Made by a program: the position numbers and the translations under genes. A stretch of DNA of 64,000 bases from Sphagnum compactum (Eukaryota > Bryophyta > Sphagnopsida > Sphagnales), in the NCBI GenBank assembly GCA_965153455.1, contig OZ234503.1, forward strand, positions 14,389,118 to 14,453,117. The letters run 5' to 3'. The notes beneath the pieces were generated by a model. That model was not told the DNA's origin, made no database searches, and worked only from the letters and a program-made list of their open reading frames with translations. Each line of letters opens with the position of its first letter. The first letter of the stretch is position 1. Below, piece after piece: positions 1-12,500 of the stretch.

Positions 1-74
1 AGAGTAAACAAAACACAGGGTTCAAAGATTGCAAAGGAGATTGCACAAAGCATGAGTCACTGTTGCATGCATAC

Positions 75-310
75 CACCACCAGCAATATCCTGAACTCAC
101 TCCGTGCACCAATGATGATCTGATCTTCTCCCATGTCAACCTGCAAGATGCCAAAAAAAATCCAAGTCATAAAGCTAAATTTGCTTCTTGCATGCACGAT
201 GTCCCTCCAATGCAGAAATTTGCTGCAAAGAAGTGATAGATTACCACTGTAGCATTGATCAACAGAAAATATTCATATGGACGTGAGTCAAGGGGCTCTC
301 AATTGAAACA
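75..310 (-). CDS. possible exons of an unrecognised minus-strand gene (partial)
   Basis: Two stretches read as adjacent exons on the minus strand. The left one (140 down to 75) is 22 codons, starts after a TTGCAG acceptor, ends at a GTATGC donor and reads VDMGEDQIIIGARSEFRILL plus two Val. The right one ends at a GTAATC donor at 245 and reads RPYEYFLLINATV at its 3' end; its 5' limit is uncertain, perhaps near 300. Both are in phase 0 and would join without a frame break. I do not recognise the protein, and the rest of it would lie outside the window. The support is open frames plus consensus splice signals only, so chance is a real alternative. Confidence 0.25.
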
Positions 311-939
311 ATTTCTGTTGCATTCATTCCTAGCACAATGCACTCCACTTCCTTAGTCTTTGACTCTCTCTCAATTTGCGGCATAGTCACAAGAAGCTTT
401 TTTGGCATTCCCTGTAAGGAAAAGAGTGGAAACCTCTGACGAACGAAAGTTGAATTAACAAAACATATAGGGAAAGCTCTGCAAGGAAAACGTGGGACAA
501 ATATGATTTCAACGCTTTGTTCTAATTTTCACATTGTGAAACAGAGAGATTGATCATTGTATTTTCCCATTGTCAAACAAACGAGATTTCATATTTGCCT
601 TTAAATAGTCAATGGGGAAATTCTCACGTTCTTCTTAAATGGTCCCACATGAGGGAATGAATCCTACAAAATTTCTTGTGAGTATGCGTACGCATTGAGA
701 TCGCCATGAACTTGTGGAAGGAGAAAGAGTTGGGAAGGATGAATGGCGAAGAACTAGCCCTAGCACATCTTTGTCTTCTTCCTCGCGCAAGCAAAGACGT
801 CGTCGCTTCCAACTGTCCGAATCCACAAGGACGCAACTGAATTGGAGATTGGAACCTCCAGGAGTGAGTGTTCGATACCGTGTCCAGATCATCCTGAAGA
901 AGACTAAGCAAAATTTGGCCGATTCAACTTGACTTTTAA

Positions 940-3690
940 CAATTCAAAATAAGGGAAAGTATATACATGATTCAAACATCAATGAAGATTTTCAATTATT
1001 ACATTTGGATCAACATCATGTTGCTTTCATAGCCATTACAAATGTTCCTCCCCAAGAATTGTGAAACAATTTCCTCCCTTTGCCTTTGGGATATGGTGAC
1101 CATCTTCCTCAAAAGCCTTTGCAATGCCATGAACTATTTCCTAAGGAAAACCATAACATCTATTACTAACGTCTAGATTACTATGTCCTTCATCAAATAT
1201 CACATGTATGATTTCAGTATGAAAAGTTGCATCTATGTGGTAATATATACAAGGACAAAGCAATGTGGATAACATACGATCCTTGTGCAAACTAAGTTGC
1301 TTGGAAAACAAAGAATTAGTGAAATTGTTGGTTTCTTAAAGAGAAATCATATAAGAAGATTCATGAAATTGCTAGAAGTAGTGAAAATCATTGGCATCAA
1401 TTGAACTTGATTGTGATGGATTTAGAAATTGATAAGAAATATTATGAAATTGGTCTAAACTTCTACTAGAATCCACTTGTCAAAGGAGTAGTTGAACAAA
1501 CATGAGAAATGGTAAATTTTAACAATGACTTAAGAGGCCTTTAAATGTCCTTGAATGCCCCAAGGACTTAAAAAACCTTTGGTATGTCATGGACATCTAG
1601 CCTAAATTATAAAAAGAGGAGTGAAACAAAATTGGCTTCCTCCTTTAATTTTATGACATTTAGAAGTTAAAGGGATTCAGCCTTTTTTTTTACTATTGAA
1701 ATATTGTGAAAAGGTGAAATAAAATTTTGCTAGTAAAAGAAAGGCCTAGTAAAATGGGAAGATGAAGTGATTTTTGGGGGTCTCAATCTCTTGAAGTAAA
1801 TAAGAAAATATTAATAGTCACTAGTTTTTAATATTTGGTTCCAAGAAGCCAAAAATCTAAAATGTGGATTAAATTTTTGTACTTTCATATCTAGCCAGAT
1901 TTGGCTAAATTTTCCTTTGGATGATCATCAGTTTGGTTGAATCTTCATATGGATGATTGCCATGTTGGCTACATTGCAAAATTCTAAATACACCACAGGA
2001 AGTATTATTCATTAATACACCCCTGGTGGGGAATACTTAAGATTGGATTATATTATTGGAATTCAATTCCACTAAAATGATTTAATCGGAACTATTATAT
2101 ACAATATATAAACACAATTGAATATGTCCACTTTCGGAGTTGATGTGATCCCTTTAAAGGCTTCCAGGAACTATTATATACAATATGTAAACACAAATGA
2201 ATATGTTCACTTTCAGAGTTGATGTAGGCTTCCAAAAATCTAATTGAAGAGTTTGAATATGGATGTTTAATGAAAGAGAGTGAAAATGTTCTTTGACCTA
2301 CCCAATTGCACATGGTTGCAATGAGGTGAGGAGATCCATTCTCATGAATTCCAGGGCTAGCTGATCTGCTTGCCGGTAGGTATGTTTTGTGTATTCATCT
2401 CTAGGTTTGGGGTCAAAGTCCTCTTCTATTAGGACCATATTCATGTATCCTCATCACATTTTTTGCACTTTGGTGACATTCATTTCAATCATAGAATGTG
2501 AGAACTATGCTTCACAGCCTTTTCTGACCTATAACTGAAGTGTAAGGTACTTAATACTCATGTGAAGATTTTGGTTGTTTAGCACTCTCAAGAGTGGCTT
2601 AATTTCTAGAGAACTACCACCAAAAGTGTTGTAACAACAGGGCACAAGGTGTTGACATTTGGGTCACAAGTGTTTTTTTTGAGTTTTCAATGTGAGCAAG
2701 AGGGTACCATCATAGTGATTTTCTCGAATTTTCACTCCCAAGCAAAGAGCATACCAGCAAAGTGTTTTTCTCGTGTTTTCAATGCAAGTGAGAGGGTTTA
2801 TCAAAGCATTTTGTTCTTGGGTTTCAATGCAATCTTTCTCTGCAATCTCTCAGATGTGCTATTCATGGAATCTACAGATGGTTTCTAATTAGGGCTGCAG
2901 AGTTTAGGTATCATACCAGTTGGAAGATGTCTCATGGATCCCATATTTGCAAGGGTTGTGCAACTGAACCCCTCGGTTTCTACACTTTAGTCATCAGTGT
3001 AAATCTAGCTACAATGGGAACAACTTAGTGAACCAGTCAGCAATGGTTGGAACTCTGCAGCCTTTCTAGTATTCGTCTTCAAAGTTTGAAACCAAAGTGT
3101 CCAGTTTGAGAATTTCAAATTACTCAAAGCAAACACCCAAATGTTCCATCTTTGGGAGGACAAAAAAAGGTTCAAAATTTGTCCAAACAAATGTTGTGAC
3201 CAGAATGTAAAGTCTGGTAGAATAACAAATGACATGAAAGCAGCAGCAAAAGCTATTTAGATTAGGTTTTTGGTTTAAATCCTGTGACCTAGAAATCACT
3301 TTTTCCAGTGAGCTAAAAAATTCTACTAATCAAAATTCTCCATGCAAAATTTCATCATTGCAACACATAAATTTCTTGTAGCTAATTTGCAAGACTCATG
3401 GAGAGCTGCAACTTGGCTCTGGATCTTGTCCAATTTCTGGAAGATCTGAAATCATGTTCCAAGAAGCAAGGAAGAAATCACAGGTGGTGAACATTCATTG
3501 CATCCTTGCAGAGAGTCCAGAGGACCAAAACACAAACTGCTATCTATGTACACAAAATTGGAGCAGCTGACCTGTGTTCTCTCTCTCACTGATGCGCTAA
3601 CAGATGGGTGGTAATTCATGTTCCTACATCAGTTTCCATGATGTCTCTTTATGGATGACTTGTGGACGTCAGCCCCGGTGTAGCTATTTG
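940..3690. other. AT-rich intergenic DNA, no gene seen
   Basis: No frame long enough or protein-like enough to call a gene on either strand. The only structure seen is a short tandem duplication at 2088-2233, listed separately. Confidence 0.6.
2088..2233. repeat. two-copy tandem duplication (~75 bp unit)
   Basis: The segment beginning GAACTATTATATACAATAT and ending near GAGTTGATGT occurs at about 2089-2150 and again at about 2169-2225 with a few substitutions. It is a local duplication of non-coding DNA. Confidence 0.8.
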
Positions 3691-3694
3691 AGGG

Positions 3695-5697
3695 CTAAGG
3701 TGAATTGGATCTGAGAACTGTGGCACATTCATTAGCAGGGCGAGATATGGCTTCTATCCCTGCGATTTGTTCAGGACACAGAGATTGTGGAGGCGGCAGC
3801 ATGCAGTTATACTGCACACAGAAAGCCACATTGCTCGGAAGAACAGAGCTCGACAGGGAGCCAAAGTCAGTGAGGTAATTGTGTTGCAGGTACAGGGATT
3901 GAAGAGTTGCAGCTTCCATGTGGCTTACAAAGTCCTGCAATGCAACCCATCCATCCCCACTTGAAAAAAAACATGTAAATGGACATAACACAATCTGAGC
4001 ACCACCACAAAAAAAAACAAAAATTCTTCAAAAAGAAAGAAAGCAAGCAAGCAATCTTGAAAGCATTGATGTAAGAGCAACTCCATCAGTATGTGCTCAG
4101 TATGTGACCCTGCAAATTAAAGGTGAATGAAGTAAAGTTAAAACATGCTGGTTTGGCTCAGCAAAATGGTTTGAGCCCAGCATTTTTGCACAGTTTGCTG
4201 AGGCTGGTAAAAGGCACATCAAAGCTTAACACCTGCCAAAGAAGAGTGTGCTAAATATGATCTGATTGCTGCTCCCTGCTTCTTTCTAATTGGTCAGTCA
4301 TAATGATTGGTCTAGGTGCTTTGCTATTAGTAGTCTCCCACCTATTTGCAGTCCCAGTTTTTTAGTTTTATGGGTGAGCTTGGAAAAGAATTAAATAACT
4401 AAAACTTGGATGTGAGAAATATTTTTGCAGGGTCACATGCTGAGCACCACTGTCCACAGATGCTCTAACTGTCATTGATTGATGGATGCTGCAAGCAATC
4501 AAATCAAGCTCTCAGAAGTTCTAAGCTGAACAAAATTGGGGGAACTCAGAACCGCACTCCTGACTCACTCACCTGAGAGATGGCACCCACAAAGAAGTTG
4601 TTATTCAGGAACAAGCTTTGTGCGGTTGAAAGGAAGGAGGGAATGGGTCCTTGAAGATGATTGTAGCTGAGATCCACCACTGATCCTGTGCTGATGGGTG
4701 CAGTGAGGCTCAGTCCCTCTGTGAACTGGTTGTGATTCAGTAGCAGGAAGGTGAGTGGGAATGTGAAGAGCACACTAGGAATCACACCTGTGAACTGATT
4801 GTAGCTCAAATCCAAGTAACTCAAGCTCTTGCTCAGACTACTACTCATAAGCCCCCCGCTGCCCAACCATCCTGTGAGACAATTTTTCTTGAGAGAAAGG
4901 TATTGCAGAGAGGAAGGAAGAGTCATGGGAAGCCCGCCAGAGAAGAAGTTGTTCCTAAGCTCCAGGTGCACAAGCGGCACATTAGCGGAAAACAAAGGAA
5001 TGGGTCCAGAAAGCTTGTTGTCAGACAAAACCAACACTTTGAGAGAAGGTAGTTGTCCAAGCTCCCAAGGAACCGATCCATCCAAGGAGTTCATCCCCAG
5101 CTGCAGAATCTGCAAACTCTTGAGATTCACAAAGCTGCTGGGAATGCTTCCGGAGAGACGATTCTCCGAACATGAAAACATTTGCAAGCTCAGCAAATTC
5201 CCCAAGGACTCCGGGATTGTTCCTCGAACAGAACCCGAGGAGATTGTGAGCTCGGACAAGAAATTCAAGCTACCCAAAAGAGGGCTCAGACTGCCTGACA
5301 GGCCTGGAGATCCGGCTGTCTGTGGACCCAGCCACAGACTGCTCACTCTGTTGAAACCATCCACATTCACGCATTGTACTCCACTGAATGACACACAAGG
5401 ATTATCATCTGTCGTGGAGTTGGAGAAGTTGAACTGCCATGAGCTGAAGAAGGTGCCTCCAGGAAGATCCCACATGCTCTCCTTCACTGCTTGCAACACT
5501 CCCAAATCAACTGGATGGAGCTGCAGCTGCTGAGCTTGCACACTGTAGTAGCCAGGACTCGTAGACATTGTTAACAGCAACGATGTTGTCATCACTACTA
5601 CTGTCATGGACAAGTGAAAAACTCCATCTTGTTGTGGCCATTCTCCTCCTCTCCTCCTCACAGAAATTCCAAATCTCTTCCCCATGGAATTGATCAA
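3695..5697 (-). CDS. secreted leucine-rich repeat protein, two exons
   Basis: Exon 1 is 5697-4573 (donor CAG|GTGAGT) and exon 2 is 3934-3695 (acceptor TTGCAG|GAC), joined in phase 0 to give 454 residues. After the first Met there is a hydrophobic segment (about residues 31-55, ending near VQAQQ) consistent with a signal peptide; a start at the Met at residue 31 is also possible. An N-terminal LRR cap with the paired-Cys motif NPCVSFSGVQC follows, then about ten plant-type LRRs (LxxLxLxxNxLSGxIP). The tail carries SNVAFCVQYNCMLPPPQSLC and RPANEC, a Cys-rich ending known from plant LRR proteins that lack a kinase domain. No kinase or second transmembrane segment is seen, so an extracellular or wall-associated recognition or scaffold role is inferred. 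The intron contains a MITE. Confidence 0.9.
4075..4465. mobile_element. MITE, PIF/Harbinger (Tourist-like) type, copy 1
   Basis: The element begins GAGCAACTCCATCAGT and ends CCACAGATGCTC. The terminal inverted repeats run about 40 bp and include GTGCTCAG and ATGTGACCCTGCA. It is flanked on both sides by TAA (4072-4074 and 4466-4468), the 3-bp target duplication typical of PIF/Harbinger elements. No transposase is encoded. It lies inside the single intron of the LRR gene. A related element in the opposite orientation lies at 36678-37037. Confidence 0.9.
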
Positions 5698-7020
5698 CTC
5701 CCTGCTAGTCTTTCTTCCTCTTCTCCAAATCTATTCTCACAGCAGCTCAAAAAACATCAAACCCAAGTCTCTCACTCACTGTACAAAAACTTAAAATGCA
5801 CACAAAAAATTTCCTAAATCTCCCTCTCCTTGCACTTGATCAATCCCCAAATCAAGCACCCACATTAAAAAATAATTCAAAACAAATTCTTTAAAGAGAA
5901 GAGAAAAAACAGGTTCTTCAACTTGCAGAACAATCACATAACAATCAAAACTGACCCAATGAAAAAATTCCTCGATAGCTCTCCAACACACAACAAACTT
6001 CTACCAGAGAAAACCACGTAAAAGAAGAAGAAAAAAAGAAAAACCCATTCATGAAGAGCACTTCAAGGGCACTTTCTTTAAGAGCATTTGCAGAGCACAT
6101 CTATACTACTTACTGAGCATCATGCAGTTCAGCCTTTGTTGCAAATGGCAGGTTACCAACAACAATATTTGGTCCAAGTTGATGACCAAAAGGAAATTCC
6201 AATTGCTGGTTGTAATAGCAGTAGCAGCAGCAGAACAGCAACTAAAACTGCCAATTAAAGTAAGTACAAAACAAGCAGGAAAGAAGCTTGTGATGGATAT
6301 TATACTCTGCAAATGTGCAAGACACAGCGACAAGTAAAGCAGGAAGGAAGCTTGTGATGGGTATAATACTCCAGCAATTGCTCATAAGCTCTTCCCTGAG
6401 AAGATGAAGGAGGCCAAATCATCCATCCATCCATCCATCATCCCAGGCACGAAACTTTTGAGAAGGGTTGGTCGGGTGTTTGATTTCTGATAATACCCGC
6501 CGGTTCCCAGTTCCAAACCATCATAGATCCGCCGGTTCTGCATTGTAAAGAAAAAATTTGGATTCACGTTTGATTTTGCTAATACTCACTGGTTTCTCTT
6601 TTGAAGACCATTTCCGAATCAGAGAACTGCCAGTTCTGGGTTTTGAAGAAAAATCAGAAATCAAATTTGATTTTGCTGATACGGGTTTTGATTTTGCTAA
6701 TTTGAATGGTTCTTACGAACAATGTTTGCTGTATCAGAGAGAACTGCCAATTCTGTCTGGGTTTTGAAAACTTTGATTTTGCAAACGCCTGCTGCTGGCT
6801 GCTGCTTCTTCTTCCCTCCCGTTTTTAAGAACATTTTGTTGCAATCAGAGGTTCTTTGTTTTGAAAACAAAATCAGAATATAATAGCCACTTGATCCAGG
6901 TTTCTTTTTTTTCTCAAAAAGACCCACCGGTTTATTTGGATAGAACCATGTTTCACTTTTCCAACAATTTTTGCAATTTTCCCGTGCTTTAGTTGGAAAA
7001 AAACAGCGTAGCCAGCCAGC
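5698..7020. other. LRR gene upstream region and intergenic DNA
   Basis: Pyrimidine-rich DNA just upstream of the LRR start may be its 5' UTR and promoter. A partial tandem duplication around AAGAAGCTTGTGATGG occurs at about 6268-6315 and 6337-6382. From 6440 on, pieces with the words ACCCGCCGGTT and GATTTTGCTAA recur, which look like the decayed edge of the GC-rich repeat that follows. No gene is seen. Confidence 0.5.
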
Positions 7021-7023
7021 CAG

Positions 7024-7382
7024 CCAGGTATTTGATTCTTTTGGGAGCAGCACCACAGTTGTGCGCCCTGAGAACCGCCCTGATACCCGGAGAGTTTTCG
7101 GGGGTGCAGCGCTCCTAACACCCCCCGCCCAGCACCCGAAACCTCAGAAAAGTCACCAGGTATTTTGATTGTCCCGAGGGAGCCAAGGTGGGGTGCCCTA
7201 AGCACCGCCATGATATCCGGCGGGGTTTGGAGCAGTTTCTACTGTGGTAGTACCGTCCAGCACCAGAAACTACGAAAAAAGCCAGGATATTTGATTTGTT
7301 GGGAGCACCACAGTAGGGCACCCCTAAGAACCGCCCGGATACCCACCGGGGGGTCAAATACCCGCCCAGAACTGGAAACTAG
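7024..7382. repeat. GC-rich three-unit tandem repeat (~125 bp unit)
   Basis: Three successive blocks each start with CAGGTATTTGATT or CAGGATATTTGAT, pass through a GGGAGC and TAAGAACCGCC core and a CCGG-rich part, and end with a CCAGAACTGGAAACT-like tail. Unit starts are near 7024, 7159 and 7283. The block is far richer in G+C than its surroundings, which suggests transposon origin. It is followed by 24 consecutive T at 7402-7425. Confidence 0.75.
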
Positions 7383-7425
7383 TGCAACAAACAGGGCATG
7401 GTTTTTTTTTTTTTTTTTTTTTTTT

Positions 7426-8710
7426 GGTTTGTTTGTTGGCAAAGCTCCTCCCTGAGTAGAGATGGAGGCTGGAAGTGGGCAGAATCACATAATATTATTA
7501 TTAACTATTATGGGGGGCGAGGGGGGGCATGGAAATATGTATGTACTAGTAGTAGTAGTACTAGTGCAGGAAGCATGATGATTTGTTTTGTTGGGCCTTA
7601 CAGCAGCAGCAGCAGCAATGAATGATGAAGTGCTCAAGTTTGGCCGCATTTGTGTGCAGGAAATGATGGGTGGGCTACAATCCCTACTTTACCCAACTCC
7701 ATTTACTGCGCTGCTGCACGACACACACATCACACAGCGCAGCCTCTCCTTGTTCAGGGTACAATATACTTACTGTGTCAGCTGGCCGCCCCTGTGGAAA
7801 CCACTGCCGCATTAAACAAACCTTTAAAGAATTTCTCTACTCTACATATATATGTGGACTCTATGTGGACTCTATTCAGCGGTTTTTTTTTTAAAAAAAT
7901 TTATAATTATTTTTTAGAATTATTTTTTAGGTTTTTGTTTTTTCAATTTTGTTATGTTGCCACACTGTCTATCATCCACAAGGAAATTTAGCCACGTTTG
8001 GCTATGGAACGTTTGGCTATGAAAGTAGAAATTTTTTTTAATCGTTTTCTATTTTAGCTATTTTCTTGAACACTTTTGTGTTAAAATAGGGCGATTAAAA
8101 ATGTATATATCCATTTTGGCAGAGTTTTCTGCAAAAAGAAACTTTTTGACAGATTTTTTTTTAGAAAAAAATTAGTCAATTGGGGCGAAAATTCGCCTCA
8201 AAGAAAATGCTGGTGACCATCTTCCATAAGTATGTTTAGGGAAATTTGGGAATATTCAAAATATGAAAGTAGACAATCTTAAGCACCCTTTCATGTGTAA
8301 CAAAATTTGGTGATATTTGGGGACTTTTTTCATTATTTCACAGTTTTCTTCTAAACCAGGGAATTTGTAAAGGAATATTGTTTGTTCAAAATATTTTCAC
8401 AAAATGACGAAAAACAAATTCATCAAAACAAAATCACTACGCCACACTACTGCGATCATCTGCAAATGGAATTAGCCAAATTTGGCTACAGGTCAGACAG
8501 GAATTAAAGTAGAAAAACTTAAAGAATCATGCTATATTTTGGCCACCTGTTGGAACCTACATTTTGTCTAAAAGATGGCGATTTCAGAATTTTTTTCCCC
8601 CCCTCCAAATCTCTTGTGACATTCATTTCACAAAAATCCTTTGTATGAGTCATCAAGTGATGAAAAATATGCCTAAAACAAATTGCTGATGTGGCCCCCA
8701 GTCAAATTGC

Positions 8711-8745
<35 letters not shown>

Positions 8746-8749
8746 GCGC
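7426..8749. other. intergenic DNA, no gene seen
   Basis: Mostly AT-rich, with short simple repeats: a CAG run near 7600 and (GA)n at 8716-8741. No gene-like frame was found. Confidence 0.5.
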
Positions 8750-9510
8750 TTAGTGACCCAATTTCGTCGCCAAATTCCTCCCATGGAATGAATCCACTGA
8801 CCATTGTCACAAAATTTGGTTATTTAGTGACAAAATTTTTCCCATGAAATGAGTATTGTGTGACTGTTGCACACAGAATTTGAGGTTATTTTCATGCAAT
8901 TTAGTGCCCAAGTGTTGCCAAATTCTTCCTGTGAAATGAATTTGGTGACCATATTACACACAACCTTTGCGGGTTTATTTTGTGACAATTAGTGACAAAG
9001 TCTCACTAAATTCCTCCCTGAACAACATGAATGTGGTGTGACCATTACACACAGGACTCGAGGGTTATTTTTTATGCAAATTTGCGATCCTATTTGTTAC
9101 CCAATTCCTCCCACGAAGTGAAACTGGCAACAATCACTGGACACAAAAATTGAGGGTTATTTCTTAGGAAAAAATTAGTGGCCAATTGTTGCCAAACTGC
9201 TCCCCTTGGAATGAGTCTGATGGCCCATTGCACACTTTGAGGGTTAGTTTCGGTTAATTAATGGCAAACTGTCATCAAATTCCTCTCAAGAAATGAATCT
9301 GGCAACTACTACACTCAAAATTCGAGAGTTTAGAGTTATTTAGAGGCAGATTAGTGATGAATTGTGGTCAAATTCTTCCCATGAAATGAGTGTGGCCATG
9401 AAACATAAAATTCAAGCATTTATTTTATTCAAATCAGTGACCCAATTTGTTGCTAAATTCTTCCCATTATATGAATCTCCTGAGCATTAGACACAAATTT
9501 TGAGGGGAAA
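8750..9510. repeat. diverged satellite array, ~85-95 bp unit, 8-9 copies
   Basis: Successive units carry the same order of words: TTAGTGACCAA, then TTGCCAAATTCCTCCCA, then GAAATGAATCTGG, then GACCATTACACACA, then AATTTGAGGGTTATTTT. Units begin near 8752, 8835, 8905, 8990, 9080, 9175, 9260, 9345 and 9430. Copies differ by many substitutions and small indels, so the array is old. No coding potential. Confidence 0.85.
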
Positions 9511-12500
9511 ATCACCATCAGGTTAGAGAACAGGCCTCCTCTTTTGTCATACTCACCATACACTCCAACATAGTTATGTGTAGGGCAAAGCACCATGAAT
9601 GCCTTGTCATAGGCCTCACATTTTGGGAGTGCCCCCACTCCAGGGTTTACCCATCATCATCGAGGCAAATGTTGTCATGAACCTAAACATATGTAAATCA
9701 CAAGGTGCCGATATATATATATATATATATATCAAAACTTTTTACAAAATTTCTAATGTATTTGGGGGCACACTTATAGAACATAAAAAACTTGGAAGGC
9801 ATTTGTAAAAATGAAGCACACACACACACACACACACACCTATGGTGTTTTGTTTTTCAAAATGCCTTGCATTTATTTTTCCCCATGATACCCAGTGGGT
9901 ACTCATTAGATACATACATGCTGAGTAACAAAATAAAAAACAAATAACCTTCATCAGTTTTTACATTTTGTAAAGTCCAAGGGGGTGAGCTTTATTGGAT
10001 TCAGGCCCATGCTCGGCACCACTCGAGCAGCCCTTTCTTTAGTAAAGCCCACCCCCTCAAGCTTTACCCTCCACTGGGAGCTTACACCTACAAGTATAGG
10101 CAAAAAAACTTGCCTCCCATTCTCAATGTGTGGGTGTAAGATTTTCTAGAAGAGACATTCATAGATATAAGGTGCACTCCAAATACACTAGGAACTTTCT
10201 CCAAGTACTTTTCGTGTTTTTAGTCATGGGTACAAAAGTGCCCTAACATGTATGTTTTCAGCTGCTATCTTAGCTAAGCAGTCACCACCAAGATCCTTAG
10301 AGAAAACACTAGTGCACATCTTCGTTGTGACAAAATCATGAGCTTGTTAATAATCACACTAGATGGTTGGCACACAAACCTCTGGTACGGAGTCTCTTGT
10401 CATAATCGAAACAACTAAGGTATATGATTCTGTAAATGGACTGTGCACCTTCTCTCGGTCACCTTCGTTGGTGCCTCCTTTGAACCTTAAATGCCCAGAC
10501 AATAAAAATCCTCAAAAGGGTTTCATCCCTAGTTTTAAACTTCTAACCATGGATCCTTACTGCAGTTAAGTGCTTGGAGCACCAAACTACTTTTCAATCT
10601 GATGGGTCATGGCTCTTGGTCTTGCTTCCCATCAAATTACACTCCCCCTACATAACAGAGTTATTCTGTAAAGTATCCCAAATTTGGGGGTACTGGCTCC
10701 CCCAGAAATGAAATAGGGGAAGAAATCAAAAGTCAGGATGAAAATAGTAAACATAAAAGTATCCCAAACTTGGGGGTACTGGCTCCCAGTTTCACTAAAT
10801 GAAATTGGGGACGAAATCAAAGTCAGGATGAAAATAGTACACAAGGAAAAAAATTGGGGGCCAAACTGGGTTCCTCAACTGAACTAGTCCTTACACATGT
10901 TTCACCCCTTAGGTTTTGGATTTTCCTTTTTGGTTTCTGCTCACAATTTTCATTAAGGCGAGGGTTCTCAGAATAAAATCCCACAATTTTTTTGAACTGA
11001 TTGATTCCCTGTTTCATGATCCAGTCTGCAAATTTTTTCCCCTCTCTTTTACACTCAAGTTGGGGATGGAAAGGGTATTAGGCAGTTAGACAGTCAAACT
11101 AGGGACCAATGACTAGTATCACTTTAATAGAAGGTAATAAATAGTGAAGGAATTGTAAACGAGTTTTCAGAAACTTTTTATATTTGATCACCAATTTCGT
11201 TTGCAGTTGTGTACTACAAGACTCAAGTAATCGAATTTTCAGTTCTGTAGCAGAGGAGTTAATTTTTATTCAGTGTCATGATAGCAATCCAGTTGTGGGA
11301 AATTTTCTATCTGATCAGCTTCTCTGTGAGTTATTCTATTATTTTGCCATTGTATTAGCACCAGGGATTTTATTTTATTTTATTTTATTTGCAATTTTGA
11401 GATGTAGTAGCCAAATTGGTCATCGAATACAGGAAGATCTAGCCAGATTTGGCTAATTCCTCTTGCAGATTGCTGCATTGCAAAATGGAAAAAAAAAACC
11501 CTGGACTACAATTGCTTTTGTCAGGGGTGCTTTGGCTGCTGCATGCAACATGTTATACTGGGATAAAAGCAATGGAGTTTGTCATACTCCTCATCAGCTG
11601 CAAGTTTTTCTTTTACTTTTATAAGTTATAATTGCAAAAAGATGTTGTTGGAACCTTCTAACCTTCTTGGCCATGTTCCGCTACTAGTTAGAGTTTGGGG
11701 TTTAAACCTCAAACCCTAAACTATCATAATGCAATTTCACATAGATCTTTGCATGGGGCCAAAAACTAGAAGCATGAAATAAATAACGAGGACTAACTAC
11801 GAGACTAAAGTGGGGTACTGTGCGGGTTTTACTATCATGTCATATGAGTTTTCTTCTCTTGTTTTCGGTCTCCAACTTTACTAGTTGAATTTAACATGAA
11901 CCCAATTCGACATGAACCTTGGGGAAGTTGTTGAGCTTTGAAGTTGAGTCAGAGTAGGAAAGGTTTTTGGGGCTCCGAAATGATTCTTTTCTGCCAGTTT
12001 GAGGATTTTTTTTTTCGACACCTTCTGGGGTTTTGACTTCCATACCAAATCTTCGTAAAATTAGAAAATTGTTGAGGGTGTTGGGATTAGGAGGGCTTTT
12101 GTTTAACATCCAAAATTTCAGATTCATTTGAAGTCTTTGATATGTTGAAAAAAGCTGAAACTATGAATGAAATTGTTTGCAGCAATATTTTCAAAGTTCA
12201 CATGTGTAGCAAAAGCAAGGGGGACGATTCTTAAATCACATTTCCAACATATTTATTTTACTTCAACCCTTAATATGAAGAATACTAGAGAAATATCTTC
12301 ATGAGTGTTCATATAAGAATATTCATACCAAGACCACCATTTCCTAAGTCAGAGTTTATATCTCAACTTTCCAACTAAGTCTACACATACCACAATATTT
12401 TTGTGGGATGTTTACAGCAACCACTATGGAAACTAACACTGCATAGCAAAAGACTTCATATGTTGGAACATGTCCCCTGGCATTTACTTTCCGAGTTCTT

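Noticed and set aside
6079-6110. Third MITE end (TAAGAGCATTTGCAGAGCAC)
   Set aside because: The first bases resemble the MITE end, but I found no matching second end or TAA duplication nearby.
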